DNA of 31,574 nucleotides, taken from Megamonas hypermegale_A (GTDB taxonomy: Bacteria > Bacillota > Negativicutes > Selenomonadales > Selenomonadaceae). The notes under the pieces were generated by a model. It was not told the DNA's origin, did no database searches, and saw only the letters and a program-made list of their open reading frames with translations. The DNA is taken from the NCBI RefSeq assembly GCF_030371585.1, contig NZ_JAUDCE010000028.1; one strand, given 5' to 3'. This document shows positions 15,199-24,395 of this stretch, piece after piece. The first letter of the stretch is position 1; each line of letters begins with the position of its first letter. The position numbers were made by a program, and so were the translations under genes.

Positions 15199-15228
15199 AT
15201 TATAAGTTCATTTTTCTTTTGAAGTCAA
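15199..15228 (-). promoter_or_regulatory. Promoter of the MATE gene, built on a repeated palindrome
   Basis: On the minus strand TTGACT (15228-15223), an 18-bp spacer and TATAAT (15204-15199). The spacer reads TCAAAAGAAAAATGAACT, nearly the same as the spacer of the ptsH promoter at 15790-15818. Confidence 0.7.
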
Positions 15229-15242
15229 AAAAATAAATAAAA

Positions 15243-15425
15243 AAGTGCCGGTTCGGCGCAATATAACATAAAACTTTACGTTCGTTTTTCTTTTGTTGGC
15301 AAAAGGAAAGTAAATTAAAGAAAGTACCATTCGGCACAATATAACATAAAGAGAAATATTTTCTTAATTTATTCTTATATTGCGCCGGGCAATTTTTCTT
15401 TGCTGGCACAAAGAAAAGTTGCCGA
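15243..15425. repeat. Cluster of short intergenic repeats between MATE and ptsH genes
   Basis: Two direct copies of an AGTGCCGGTTCGGCGCAATA-type unit followed by TAACATAAA (15243-15271 and 15322-15351). They alternate with palindromes of the pattern GTTCGTTTTTCTTTTG ... CAAAAGGAAAG (15280-15310) and AATTTTTCTTTG ... CAAAGAAAAGTT (15392-15420). No coding frame with a ribosome site is seen. A 30-nt arm at 15457-15486 is also roughly complementary to 15545-15587. The 15175-15852 spacer holds only these repeats, copy B and the two promoters. Confidence 0.6.
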
Positions 15426-15624
15426 AAAAGAAAGTGCCTTGGTTCGTGCACCGCTAAGAGATTTTTACTTAAAAAAAATAGTTTTTCATCTCTAACGTTT
15501 AAAAACTAGCTTACGCTCAGACATTTAAACTAAAAACAGAGCTAAAAAACTATTTTCTTAATAGCTGAAGCTACCGTAAAAATCTCCAACGCAGACAAAA
15601 TTTTAGCATAAATAGCAGATTGCA

Positions 15625-15811
15625 GTGTCAACAGCTCAGATTAAGTTCTTGCTGGAATAGGAAGGCTCGAGCCAAATTCCAAATGTTTCGAGCCGTTGTG
15701 CTGGCTGTACTTATAGAAGGGCTGCGAAGGCTCGCCCAGTGCAGCGGTAGCGAAACGTTTAAAAAGGTTTCTTTTTGGTTCATTTTTCTTTGACTTCAAA
15801 GAAAAATGAAC
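15625..15811. repeat. Dispersed intergenic repeat, copy B (~187 bp)
   Basis: Homologous over its full length to 396-581. It shares GTGTCA at the left end, GGCTCGCCCAGTGCAGCG in the middle and the terminal palindrome TTCATTTTTCTTTGA ... TCAAAGAAAAATGAA. The terminal palindrome overlaps the -35 and spacer of the ptsH promoter. Confidence 0.8.
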
Positions 15812-15818
15812 GTATAAT
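15790..15818 (+). promoter_or_regulatory. Promoter of the HPr-like gene, built on repeat copy B
   Basis: TTGACT (15790-15795), a 17-bp spacer and perfect TATAAT (15813-15818). The -35 and spacer are the right arm of the repeat's terminal palindrome; only the -10 lies outside the repeat. Confidence 0.8.
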
Positions 15819-15852
15819 TTATTATAAAAATTACGAAAAGGAGAAATTTTTT

Positions 15853-16119
15853 ATGGAAGCAACAGTTACTATTATTAATAAATCAGGCGTTCATGCCCGG
15901 CCGGCTGCTATGATGGCGCAGATGGGACGCCGCTATAAATCGAAAATCACTTATACGGCCAAAGGACAGACGGTGGATGGAAAAAACATCATTCCGATAA
16001 CGAGCGTCGGCATGACCTGCGGTACTCAGGTAATCATACGAGCCGAAGGCGAAGATGAAAAAGAAGCCATTGCCGCTCTGACTGAACTTATAAATAATCG
16101 TTTCGGCGAACATCAGTAA
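15853..16119 (+). CDS. ptsH: HPr family phosphocarrier protein lacking the regulatory serine
   Basis: HPr passes phosphate from enzyme I to sugar-specific PTS components. The 88 residues match the HPr fold end to end, with the catalytic SGVHARPA (H14, R16, P17). Where Bacillus HPr has the HPr-kinase target serine (K-S-I, residue 46) this protein has K-N-I (N45), and the following MGVMSLG patch is PITSVGM. It can probably take part in phosphotransfer but not in the Ser46-P/CcpA regulatory branch. No ptsI is adjacent, although ptsH-ptsI is the usual pair. ATG 15853 has AAGGAG 9-10 nt upstream. It could equally be an HPr-like protein outside the sugar PTS. Confidence 0.82.
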   Translation: MEATVTIINKSGVHARPAAMMAQMGRRYKSKITYTAKGQTVDGKNIIPITSVGMTCGTQVIIRAEGEDEKEAIAALTELINNRFGEHQ

Positions 16120-16150
16120 TCGTTTTCCAAGCATTTTACTTATATTTCAG

Positions 16151-16179
16151 TTGTTTTTGTCGCTGTTTTATGATAAGAT
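16151..16179 (+). promoter_or_regulatory. Candidate promoter of the valS T-box transcript
   Basis: TTGTTT (16151-16156), a 17-bp spacer and TAAGAT (16174-16179), about 30 nt before the T-box leader begins. Confidence 0.4.
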
Positions 16180-16209
16180 AACATATACAATTTTAATGAA
16201 ATTTTAATG

Positions 16210-16450
16210 TTAAAGACGATGAAGAAGAGAGTACAGATATGGACGGACTGAACAGAGAGAAAATTGTCGGCTGAAAAATTTTCCTGTCCGGTATCTCGAA
16301 AGTAGCTTTGGAGTTCTCAGGCTGAAATAATATTAGGCATGAGCGCAGATACAGCGTTACGTAATGAAGTTCTGACTTTATTTGGCAGAAAAAATTAGGT
16401 GGTACCGCGAAATATCTCTTTCGTCCTTTTGGATGAAGGAGATATTTTTA
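16210..16450 (+). promoter_or_regulatory. T-box leader (tRNA-Val sensing) of valS
   Basis: The T-box sequence AGGTGGTACCGCG is at 16397-16409. Its TGGT can pair with the ACCA end of uncharged tRNA-Val. The leader starts with the usual GAAGAAGAGAGTA segment (16220-16233) and includes TCGAAAGTAGCTTTGGAG (16296-16313), typical of the 3' side of stem I. The specifier is probably GTA at 16291-16293, a valine codon, but ATC overlaps it at 16293-16295. A 17-bp terminator stem (16409-16447) competes with the antiterminator. Uncharged tRNA would allow read-through into valS. It occupies nearly all of the 16120-16480 spacer. Confidence 0.9.
16409..16450 (+). terminator. T-box attenuator hairpin
   Basis: AAATATCTCTTTCGTCC pairs with GGATGAAGGAGATATTT over 17 bp with two G-U pairs and a short T loop, followed by T residues. 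Confidence 0.88.
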
Positions 16451-16480
16451 TTTGTACAGATTTTACTAGGAGGATTTTTA

Positions 16481-19135
<2,655 letters not shown>

Positions 19136-19164
19136 TTATTTTGTGATGAAAGGCTAAAGATGAA

Positions 19165-20472
19165 ATGAATTATCAGGAATCATTGGCTTATCTGGACGAG
19201 CTTAGTACATTCGGTACTAAGCTCGGACTGAGCCGTATTGAAAAATTGGTAGGCTATCTGGACAATCCGCAGCTGCATTATAAGACCATTCATGTAACCG
19301 GCACGAACGGCAAGGGGTCGGTATCGTCCATGCTGTCGAGCATACTTACCATGTCCAATATAAAAACGGGGCTGTATATCTCGCCGCATCTTGTGTCGTA
19401 TACGGAACGCATTCAGATTGACGGCTGTCCGATAACGGAAGAGGCTTTCGCCGACTGTATCAGCGCCGTTAAGACATTTGCCGACAAAATGGTCGCAGAA
19501 GGGGAAGAGTCGCCGACACAGTTTGAAGTGATAACGGCAGCGGCTTTTCTGTACTTTGCTATTAATAAAGTGGAATATGCCGTTATTGAAGTGGGCCTCG
19601 GCGGTCTCTTGGACTCCACCAATGTGGTGAAACCGGAAGTATCCGTGATAACGAACGTAACGCTGGAACATGCAGCGCTTTGCGGCGGCACGCTGGAAGG
19701 TGTGGCCAAACACAAGGCGGGCATTATAAAGGAAGGCGTGCCGGTCGTAACGGCGGCTAAAGGAATGCCGTTGGAAATCATCATGCAGACGGCGGAAGAA
19801 AAAAGTGCCGACATTTTTATCGCAGGCAGTGATTTTTCCTCCGTATACAGCACTTTTGACGGACAGTATCAGTATCTGCGGTTTCTATGCGAACTTACCG
19901 GTACGAATTTTGACTACAAGTTGAAAATGCTCGGCGACCATCAGGTAGAAAACAGCGCATTGGCGATAATGACGGCAGGTATATTGTCGAACAATGACGA
20001 ACGTATAAATAGACAAAATATAATCGACGGACTGGCAACGGCCAAATGGCCGGCCCGCTTTGAACCGCTCAAGCTGGACGGACAGTCGTATATTATTGAC
20101 GGGGCGCATAATCCGGCGGGAATGAGTATTCTCCGCCAAAATCTGGACAAATATTATCCGGAAGGAAAACGTGTCATACTGCTGGGCATTTTAAAAGACA
20201 AAGATATAGATGCTATGCTTGACTATCTGCTCAGGGACGATGACGAGATTGTCATCACGACGCCGGACTCGGTGCGTAAAGCTTCACCGGAATATATTGC
20301 GCAAAAAATTCAAAATCATCATGTAGAGCTTTTCGCCGATATGTACGAAGCGCTGAAGGCGGCAAGATATTTGGCAAACAGAGAAAAACTGCTGTGCATT
20401 ACCGGCTCGCTGTATTTGACAGGCGAGCTACGGCAGGTCCTGGTCGATGAATTGAAAAACGTGCATAAATGA
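19165..20472 (+). CDS. folC: Folylpolyglutamate synthase / dihydrofolate synthase
   Basis: FolC adds glutamate to dihydropteroate and to folates, giving retained polyglutamates. The 435 residues have the Mur-ligase fold: P-loop VTGTNGKGSVSS (about 44-55), SPHLVSYTERIQIDG (about 73-87), VGLGGLLDSTNV (about 147-158), the TNVTLEHAALCGGTLEGVAKHKAGI region with the carbamylated-lysine site, and IDGAHNPAGM in the C-terminal domain. It follows valS by 29 bp, as valS-folC often do in Firmicutes, and probably shares the T-box transcript. The ribosome site is weak (AAAGG 11-12 nt away). Confidence 0.92.
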   Translation: MNYQESLAYLDELSTFGTKLGLSRIEKLVGYLDNPQLHYKTIHVTGTNGKGSVSSMLSSILTMSNIKTGLYISPHLVSYTERIQIDGCPITEEAFADCISAVKTFADKMVAEGEESPTQFEVITAAAFLYFAINKVEYAVIEVGLGGLLDSTNVVKPEVSVITNVTLEHAALCGGTLEGVAKHKAGIIKEGVPVVTAAKGMPLEIIMQTAEEKSADIFIAGSDFSSVYSTFDGQYQYLRFLCELTGTNFDYKLKMLGDHQVENSALAIMTAGILSNNDERINRQNIIDGLATAKWPARFEPLKLDGQSYIIDGAHNPAGMSILRQNLDKYYPEGKRVILLGILKDKDIDAMLDYLLRDDDEIVITTPDSVRKASPEYIAQKIQNHHVELFADMYEALKAARYLANREKLLCITGSLYLTGELRQVLVDELKNVHK

Positions 20473-20497
20473 CGGCTGAAAAACAGTGGGTGAAGAT

Positions 20498-21787
20498 GTG
20501 AATATATTTAAGAAAAATAGATTTAACAACGACTGCAAGCGTACGATGTTCTACATTGTGGCGGCGCTTTTGTTCATGCTGCCGTTTTCTTATGAAATAT
20601 CGAGTCTGCTGCTTGTAGCCGGCTGGCTTGTCTACATTTATAAGTCCGTAAGAGGATTTTTTGAATGGGAGAGAACGCCGTTTGATTTTCCGATAGCCAT
20701 CTTTGTAGTGATATCGTTTCTGTCCGTATTTGTTTCACCAGACCCAGCATTCAGTTTTTATAATTGTTACAATTTAGTAGGAAGATATGTACTTACATAT
20801 TATTTAGTAGTACAAAGTTTAAACAGCAAGGATATTAAACAGGTACGGATTTTGCCGGACAAAAACAAGCATATAGTCAGGGTGGCGCTTCTGGAACAGG
20901 TGAAAATACTCCTGTACGTCATGTGCCTGTCGCTGCTTATCGTGATTGTATACGGCTTTTTGCAGGCGTTTTTAGGCATAGGACTGACGGCGGAAGCGAT
21001 GGTGTGGACGGATAACGCCATGTTTCCGGGATTGAAGACGCGCGTCTTTTCCACTTGGCAGAACCCTAATCTTCTAGGCGGCTATCTGGATTTCGTTCTG
21101 GGACTTTTGATGGGTGTATTCGTCGTAATTAAAAATAAAAACGTGCGCATTGCTGTAGGAATTTTATTCTGTCTGGCGGCATTCTGCTTGACTTTGACGT
21201 ATGCCCGCGGCGCCTGCATCAGCATCGCCGCAGTAATGGCCGTTTACGGAGCATTGTACAACCGCAGAATTCTCATCGGGCTGATTTTTTTGGCGGCGGT
21301 GCTGCTGATAAGCGATACGGCGCTGGTGGAAAGACTGACATCCGTATTTACGAAGCTTGATACGTCGTCGGAAATGCGGCTCGCTTTCTGGGAAAGCACC
21401 ATTGCCATGATTTTGGATCATCCGCTGCTCGGCATAGGCTGGGGCGCGTATTTTATGGTATACCCTACCTATGATTATTATATGCAGGGCAATTTCATCA
21501 AAATCGTTCATGCACACAATATGTATCTGAATTTCATGGCGGAAATCGGTCTGTTCGGTTTTGTGAGCTTCATGGTGTATTATTTCGGCATAATCTATAA
21601 AGCGTTCAAAACGCAGATTGCCGATATCGAGCCGCTCAATAAAGGCGTTATGCTGGGCATAGGGCTGGGTATGAGCGCACTGGCGCTTAACGGTCTTACC
21701 GATTACGTGATGTTCAATACGGAACTGTCCATGCTGATATGGCTTTTTTCCGGTATTGCGGTAATATTGGGTAAAAAAAGTGTATAA
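20498..21787 (+). CDS. O-antigen ligase / polymerase-like membrane protein
   Basis: This protein of the WaaL/Wzy_C superfamily has about 429 residues with 10-12 membrane segments. The large periplasmic loop is followed by the family hallmark HAHNMYLNFMAEIGLFGF (about 340-357), where the histidine is conserved; an arginine-containing LTYARGACIS segment lies earlier. Such proteins join O-antigen to lipid A-core or polymerise glycans, which fits an outer-membrane organism. It is preceded by folC with a 25-bp gap and is probably cotranscribed. I prefer GTG 20498, with GGGTGA upstream, to the GTG at 20486. Ligase versus polymerase cannot be separated here. Confidence 0.78.
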   Translation: MNIFKKNRFNNDCKRTMFYIVAALLFMLPFSYEISSLLLVAGWLVYIYKSVRGFFEWERTPFDFPIAIFVVISFLSVFVSPDPAFSFYNCYNLVGRYVLTYYLVVQSLNSKDIKQVRILPDKNKHIVRVALLEQVKILLYVMCLSLLIVIVYGFLQAFLGIGLTAEAMVWTDNAMFPGLKTRVFSTWQNPNLLGGYLDFVLGLLMGVFVVIKNKNVRIAVGILFCLAAFCLTLTYARGACISIAAVMAVYGALYNRRILIGLIFLAAVLLISDTALVERLTSVFTKLDTSSEMRLAFWESTIAMILDHPLLGIGWGAYFMVYPTYDYYMQGNFIKIVHAHNMYLNFMAEIGLFGFVSFMVYYFGIIYKAFKTQIADIEPLNKGVMLGIGLGMSALALNGLTDYVMFNTELSMLIWLFSGIAVILGKKSV

Positions 21788-21794
21788 TATACAT

Positions 21795-21871
21795 GTTGTG
21801 CTAGTTGATTTCTCAAAGCAGTATAAACTATTATACTGCTGACTATAGGCTCGATGTCTTACTAGCACAAC
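21795..21871. repeat. MITE-like palindromic repeat, copy R4 (internal deletion, inverted)
   Basis: Perfect 11-bp terminal inverted repeats GTTGTGCTAGT (21795-21805) and ACTAGCACAAC (21861-21871). The interior matches the reverse complement of R3 but lacks most of one arm and the loop, leaving GCAGTATAAACTATTATACTGC-type pairing of the 8-bp arm ends. It lies just after the O-antigen ligase-like gene. Confidence 0.85.
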
Positions 21872-21892
21872 GGATTATAATATATAATACCT

Positions 21893-21933
21893 GTTGTGCT
21901 GGTAAAACAGTTTGGAAAATCAACTGGCACAAC
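21893..21933. repeat. MITE-like repeat, copy R5 (minimal, 41 bp)
   Basis: Ends GTTGTGCTGGT (21893-21903) and ACTGGCACAAC (21923-21933) with only 19 nt between. The inner part (AAAACAGTTTGGAAAATCA) matches the segment next to the right end of R2/R3. It is 21 bp from R4, so the two insertions are adjacent. Confidence 0.7.
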
Positions 21934-21986
21934 AGATTATATAATAGTAGAGTAATATGTAATCAAGCCTTAGAGGAGTGAACACA

Positions 21987-22613
21987 GTGAAGGAACAAGC
22001 TATTTCCAAAGCTACAATCGACAGATTGCCGCTATATTATAGAACTTTAAGAATGGCGCAGGATGACGGAATGGATATAATATCATCAGAGGAGCTGGGA
22101 CGGCGCCTGGTGCTTACGCCGGAGCAAATCCGCAAAGATTTAGCTTTATTCGGTCAGTTCGGCAAAAAAGGAGTCGGTTATTACGTTAACGAACTTAAAT
22201 TTAATGTAGGCAAAATTCTAGGGCTTGATAATCATTGGAACATCGCTATTGTGGGAATTGGTCATCTGGGTGTGGCGCTTGCCAACTATCAGAATTTTAT
22301 CGCGCTCGGCTTCAATCTGGTGGCACTGTTTGACAATGACCCGGGTGTTATCGGCAAGACAGTAAATCACGTAAAGATAAAAAGCATAGATGAACTGCCG
22401 AAAGCCGTAGCTAAATTAAAGATAGACATAGGCGTTATTGCCGTACCGGCGCAATTTGCCCAATCCGTCGCCGACAAATTGGTTAAAGCGAAAATAAAGG
22501 GAATTTGGAATTTTGCCCCGATAAAGATGAAAGTTCCCGACGATGTGAAAATCGTCAATGAGGATTTATCAGTCGGGCTCAGCCGATTATCGTATTATAT
22601 TACAGGAAAATAA
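21987..22613 (+). CDS. rex: Redox-sensing transcriptional repressor Rex
   Basis: This DNA-binding repressor is released when NADH is high and typically controls fermentation and NADH-recycling genes. It has 208 residues: an N-terminal winged helix (TIDRLPLYYRTLRMAQ, then SSEELGRRLVLTPEQIRKDLALFGQFGKKGVGYYV), a Rossmann domain with GIGHLGVALANY (about 89-100) and FDNDPGVIGK, and a C-terminal swapped helix (DLSVGLSRLSYYI). Chosen start is GTG 21987, 9 nt after AGAGGA; the GTG at 21978 abuts that site. It sits immediately upstream of the propionate operon, a plausible target. Confidence 0.92.
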   Translation: MKEQAISKATIDRLPLYYRTLRMAQDDGMDIISSEELGRRLVLTPEQIRKDLALFGQFGKKGVGYYVNELKFNVGKILGLDNHWNIAIVGIGHLGVALANYQNFIALGFNLVALFDNDPGVIGKTVNHVKIKSIDELPKAVAKLKIDIGVIAVPAQFAQSVADKLVKAKIKGIWNFAPIKMKVPDDVKIVNEDLSVGLSRLSYYITGK

Positions 22614-22651
22614 ACGATTTCTTGACGGTAAAACTTGACGCTTTTCCCTAG

Positions 22652-22679
22652 TAGTGGTATGCTTTTGTTAGTGGTATGC
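22652..22679. repeat. Direct repeat TAGTGGTATGC x2
   Basis: Two identical 11-mers at 22652-22662 and 22669-22679, 17 bp from start to start, in the 255-bp spacer between rex and the CoA-transferase. The spacer otherwise holds very AT-rich DNA (22700-22780) and the promoter at 22787-22815. No hairpin terminator after rex and no cobalamin riboswitch were seen. Confidence 0.6.
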
Positions 22680-22786
22680 GTTATTGTTTATTTACAAATG
22701 ACGTGTTGATTTTTCATAATTTTTATTTATTAATATTAAGTATAATTATAAATAAAAAATTTATACTGTAAATGGTACAATAATCT

Positions 22787-22815
22787 TTGATTATCATGCA
22801 GTAGAATGATATAAT
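22787..22815 (+). promoter_or_regulatory. Strong promoter of the propionate operon
   Basis: TTGATT (22787-22792), a 17-bp spacer and perfect TATAAT (22810-22815), preceded by TGA so the -10 is extended. The upstream 80 bp are A/T-rich like an UP region. The first gene has the strong ribosome site AAGGAGG. Confidence 0.7.
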
Positions 22816-22868
22816 TAAACACGACAAATAATACAATAATACAATCTTAGTAAGGAGGAGAATCTTTA

Positions 22869-24368
22869 ATGATTGACATTTTAGATCGCGTGCGCAATAA
22901 GGAACTGCATGCGAAAATTGTCACTGCGGAACAAGCAGCTGAATTAATAAAACCTGGCATGAATGTAGGTACCAGCGGTTTTACGCCGTCCGGTTATCCG
23001 AAAGCCGTTTCTTTGGCTCTTGCTGAACGCATGAAAGAACATCCGTTCAAAATCAACTTATTTACTGGTGCTTCTGTAGGACCGGAACTCGATGAAGCTT
23101 TATGTAAAGTACACGGTATCGACAAACGTATGCCGTATCAGACAAATAAAGCTGTAAGAAACGCTATCAACTCCGGTGAAATTGCATACAGCGATTTACA
23201 CCTCAGCGAATCCGCACAGCTTGTTCGCTACGGTTTCTATGGCAAATTAGATGTTGCTATTGTAGAGGCTTGCGCTATTACAGAAGAAGGCAATATCATC
23301 CCGACGACTTCTATGGGTAATACGGCTTCTTTCGTACAGCAGGCAGATATGGTTATTGTAGAAGTAAACACTACTCAGCCATTGGAACTCGAAGGTATGC
23401 ACGACGTTTATGTACCGCTTGACCCGCCTCATCGTCTGCCAATTCCTATTGTAAAGGCTAACGACCGCATTGGTACACCGTACATACCGTGCACTCCAGA
23501 AAAAATTAAATGTATTGTTCCTTGCGACATTACAGATAAAACTCGTCCATTCGGCGAAATCAGCGAAGCTGACCACAAAATGTCCCAGTACATTATCGAA
23601 CTTCTGCATGAAGAAGTTAAAAAAGGCCATATGCCGAAGAACCTGCTGCCGCTTCAGTCCGGCGTAGGCAATGTGGCAAATGCCGTAATCAGCGGATTTG
23701 TTGATTCCGACCTTAAAGATTTGTCTGTATACACAGAAGTTATTCAGGACGGTATGTTCGACTTAATCGATGCGGGTAAATTGAACTTTGCATCCGGTAC
23801 AGCATTATCTCCTTCTCCAGACGGATTAAAACGTTTCTATGAAAATATCAAAGAATATAGAAAACATCTCTTACTCCGTCCGCAGGAAATCTCCAACAGC
23901 CCAGAAGTTGTAAGAAGAATTGGTGTTATTGCCATGAATACTGCTATTGAATGCGATATTTACGGTAACGTAAACTCCACTCATGTAATGGGCAGCAAAA
24001 TGATGAACGGTATCGGCGGTTCCGGCGACTTTGCCCGCAACGCTTACCTCACATGCTTCTTCACAGCATCTACAGCTAAAGGCGGTCTTATCTCCTCTAT
24101 CGTTCCTATGTGTTCGCATGTTGACCATACAGAACATGATGTTGATATCATCGTTACTGAACAGGGTCTGGCTGACCTTCGCGGTCTTGCTCCACGTGAA
24201 CGTGCTCGTGAAGTTATTAACAAATGTGCTCATCCTGATTATAAACCAATGCTGATGGATTATCTGGAAAGAGCAGAAGCTGCAACTAAACATGCACAAA
24301 CTCCGCATATTCTTAAAGAAGCTTTGTCCTGGCATGAAAAATTCATGGAAACAGGTTCAATGAAATAA
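22869..24368 (+). CDS. Succinyl-CoA/propionyl-CoA:carboxylate CoA-transferase
   Basis: This acetyl-CoA hydrolase/transferase family protein (Cat1/ScpC/AarC type, 499 residues) would move CoA from propionyl-CoA to succinate, releasing propionate and feeding the mutase. Signs are the N-terminal GTSGFTPSGYPKAV (about 34-47), the candidate catalytic glutamate in VYTEVIQDG (E290), the glycine loop GIGGSGDFARNAY (about 380-392) and the C-terminal VTEQGLADLRGLAPRERA. Context (mutase, epimerase, decarboxylase) makes a propionyl/succinyl role more likely than acetate/succinate exchange, but the family has both. Codon use shifts here to a highly biased set. Confidence 0.85.
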   Translation: MIDILDRVRNKELHAKIVTAEQAAELIKPGMNVGTSGFTPSGYPKAVSLALAERMKEHPFKINLFTGASVGPELDEALCKVHGIDKRMPYQTNKAVRNAINSGEIAYSDLHLSESAQLVRYGFYGKLDVAIVEACAITEEGNIIPTTSMGNTASFVQQADMVIVEVNTTQPLELEGMHDVYVPLDPPHRLPIPIVKANDRIGTPYIPCTPEKIKCIVPCDITDKTRPFGEISEADHKMSQYIIELLHEEVKKGHMPKNLLPLQSGVGNVANAVISGFVDSDLKDLSVYTEVIQDGMFDLIDAGKLNFASGTALSPSPDGLKRFYENIKEYRKHLLLRPQEISNSPEVVRRIGVIAMNTAIECDIYGNVNSTHVMGSKMMNGIGGSGDFARNAYLTCFFTASTAKGGLISSIVPMCSHVDHTEHDVDIIVTEQGLADLRGLAPRERAREVINKCAHPDYKPMLMDYLERAEAATKHAQTPHILKEALSWHEKFMETGSMK

Positions 24369-24395
24369 TACCTTTTTAGGGAGGAAAATTAAATT

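Noticed and set aside
15243..15351. Repeated units as a CRISPR array
   Set aside because: Only two imperfect units with unequal neighbours, no regular spacers and no cas genes.
16382..16480. N-terminal extension of ValRS from 16382
   Set aside because: The extra frame lies in the T-box antiterminator/terminator. The true start at 16481 has AGGAGG and matches the family N-terminus.
22683..22699. Palindrome-like ATTGTTTATTTACAAAT upstream of the propionate operon as a Rex operator
   Set aside because: Half-sites TTGT/ACAA are present, but the spacing is shorter than the 18-bp Rex box and the inner bases do not match. It is too weak to call.
22614..22868. Cobalamin riboswitch upstream of the B12-dependent mutase operon
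   Set aside because: No B12-box-like sequence or GC-containing multi-stem structure was seen in this AT-rich spacer.
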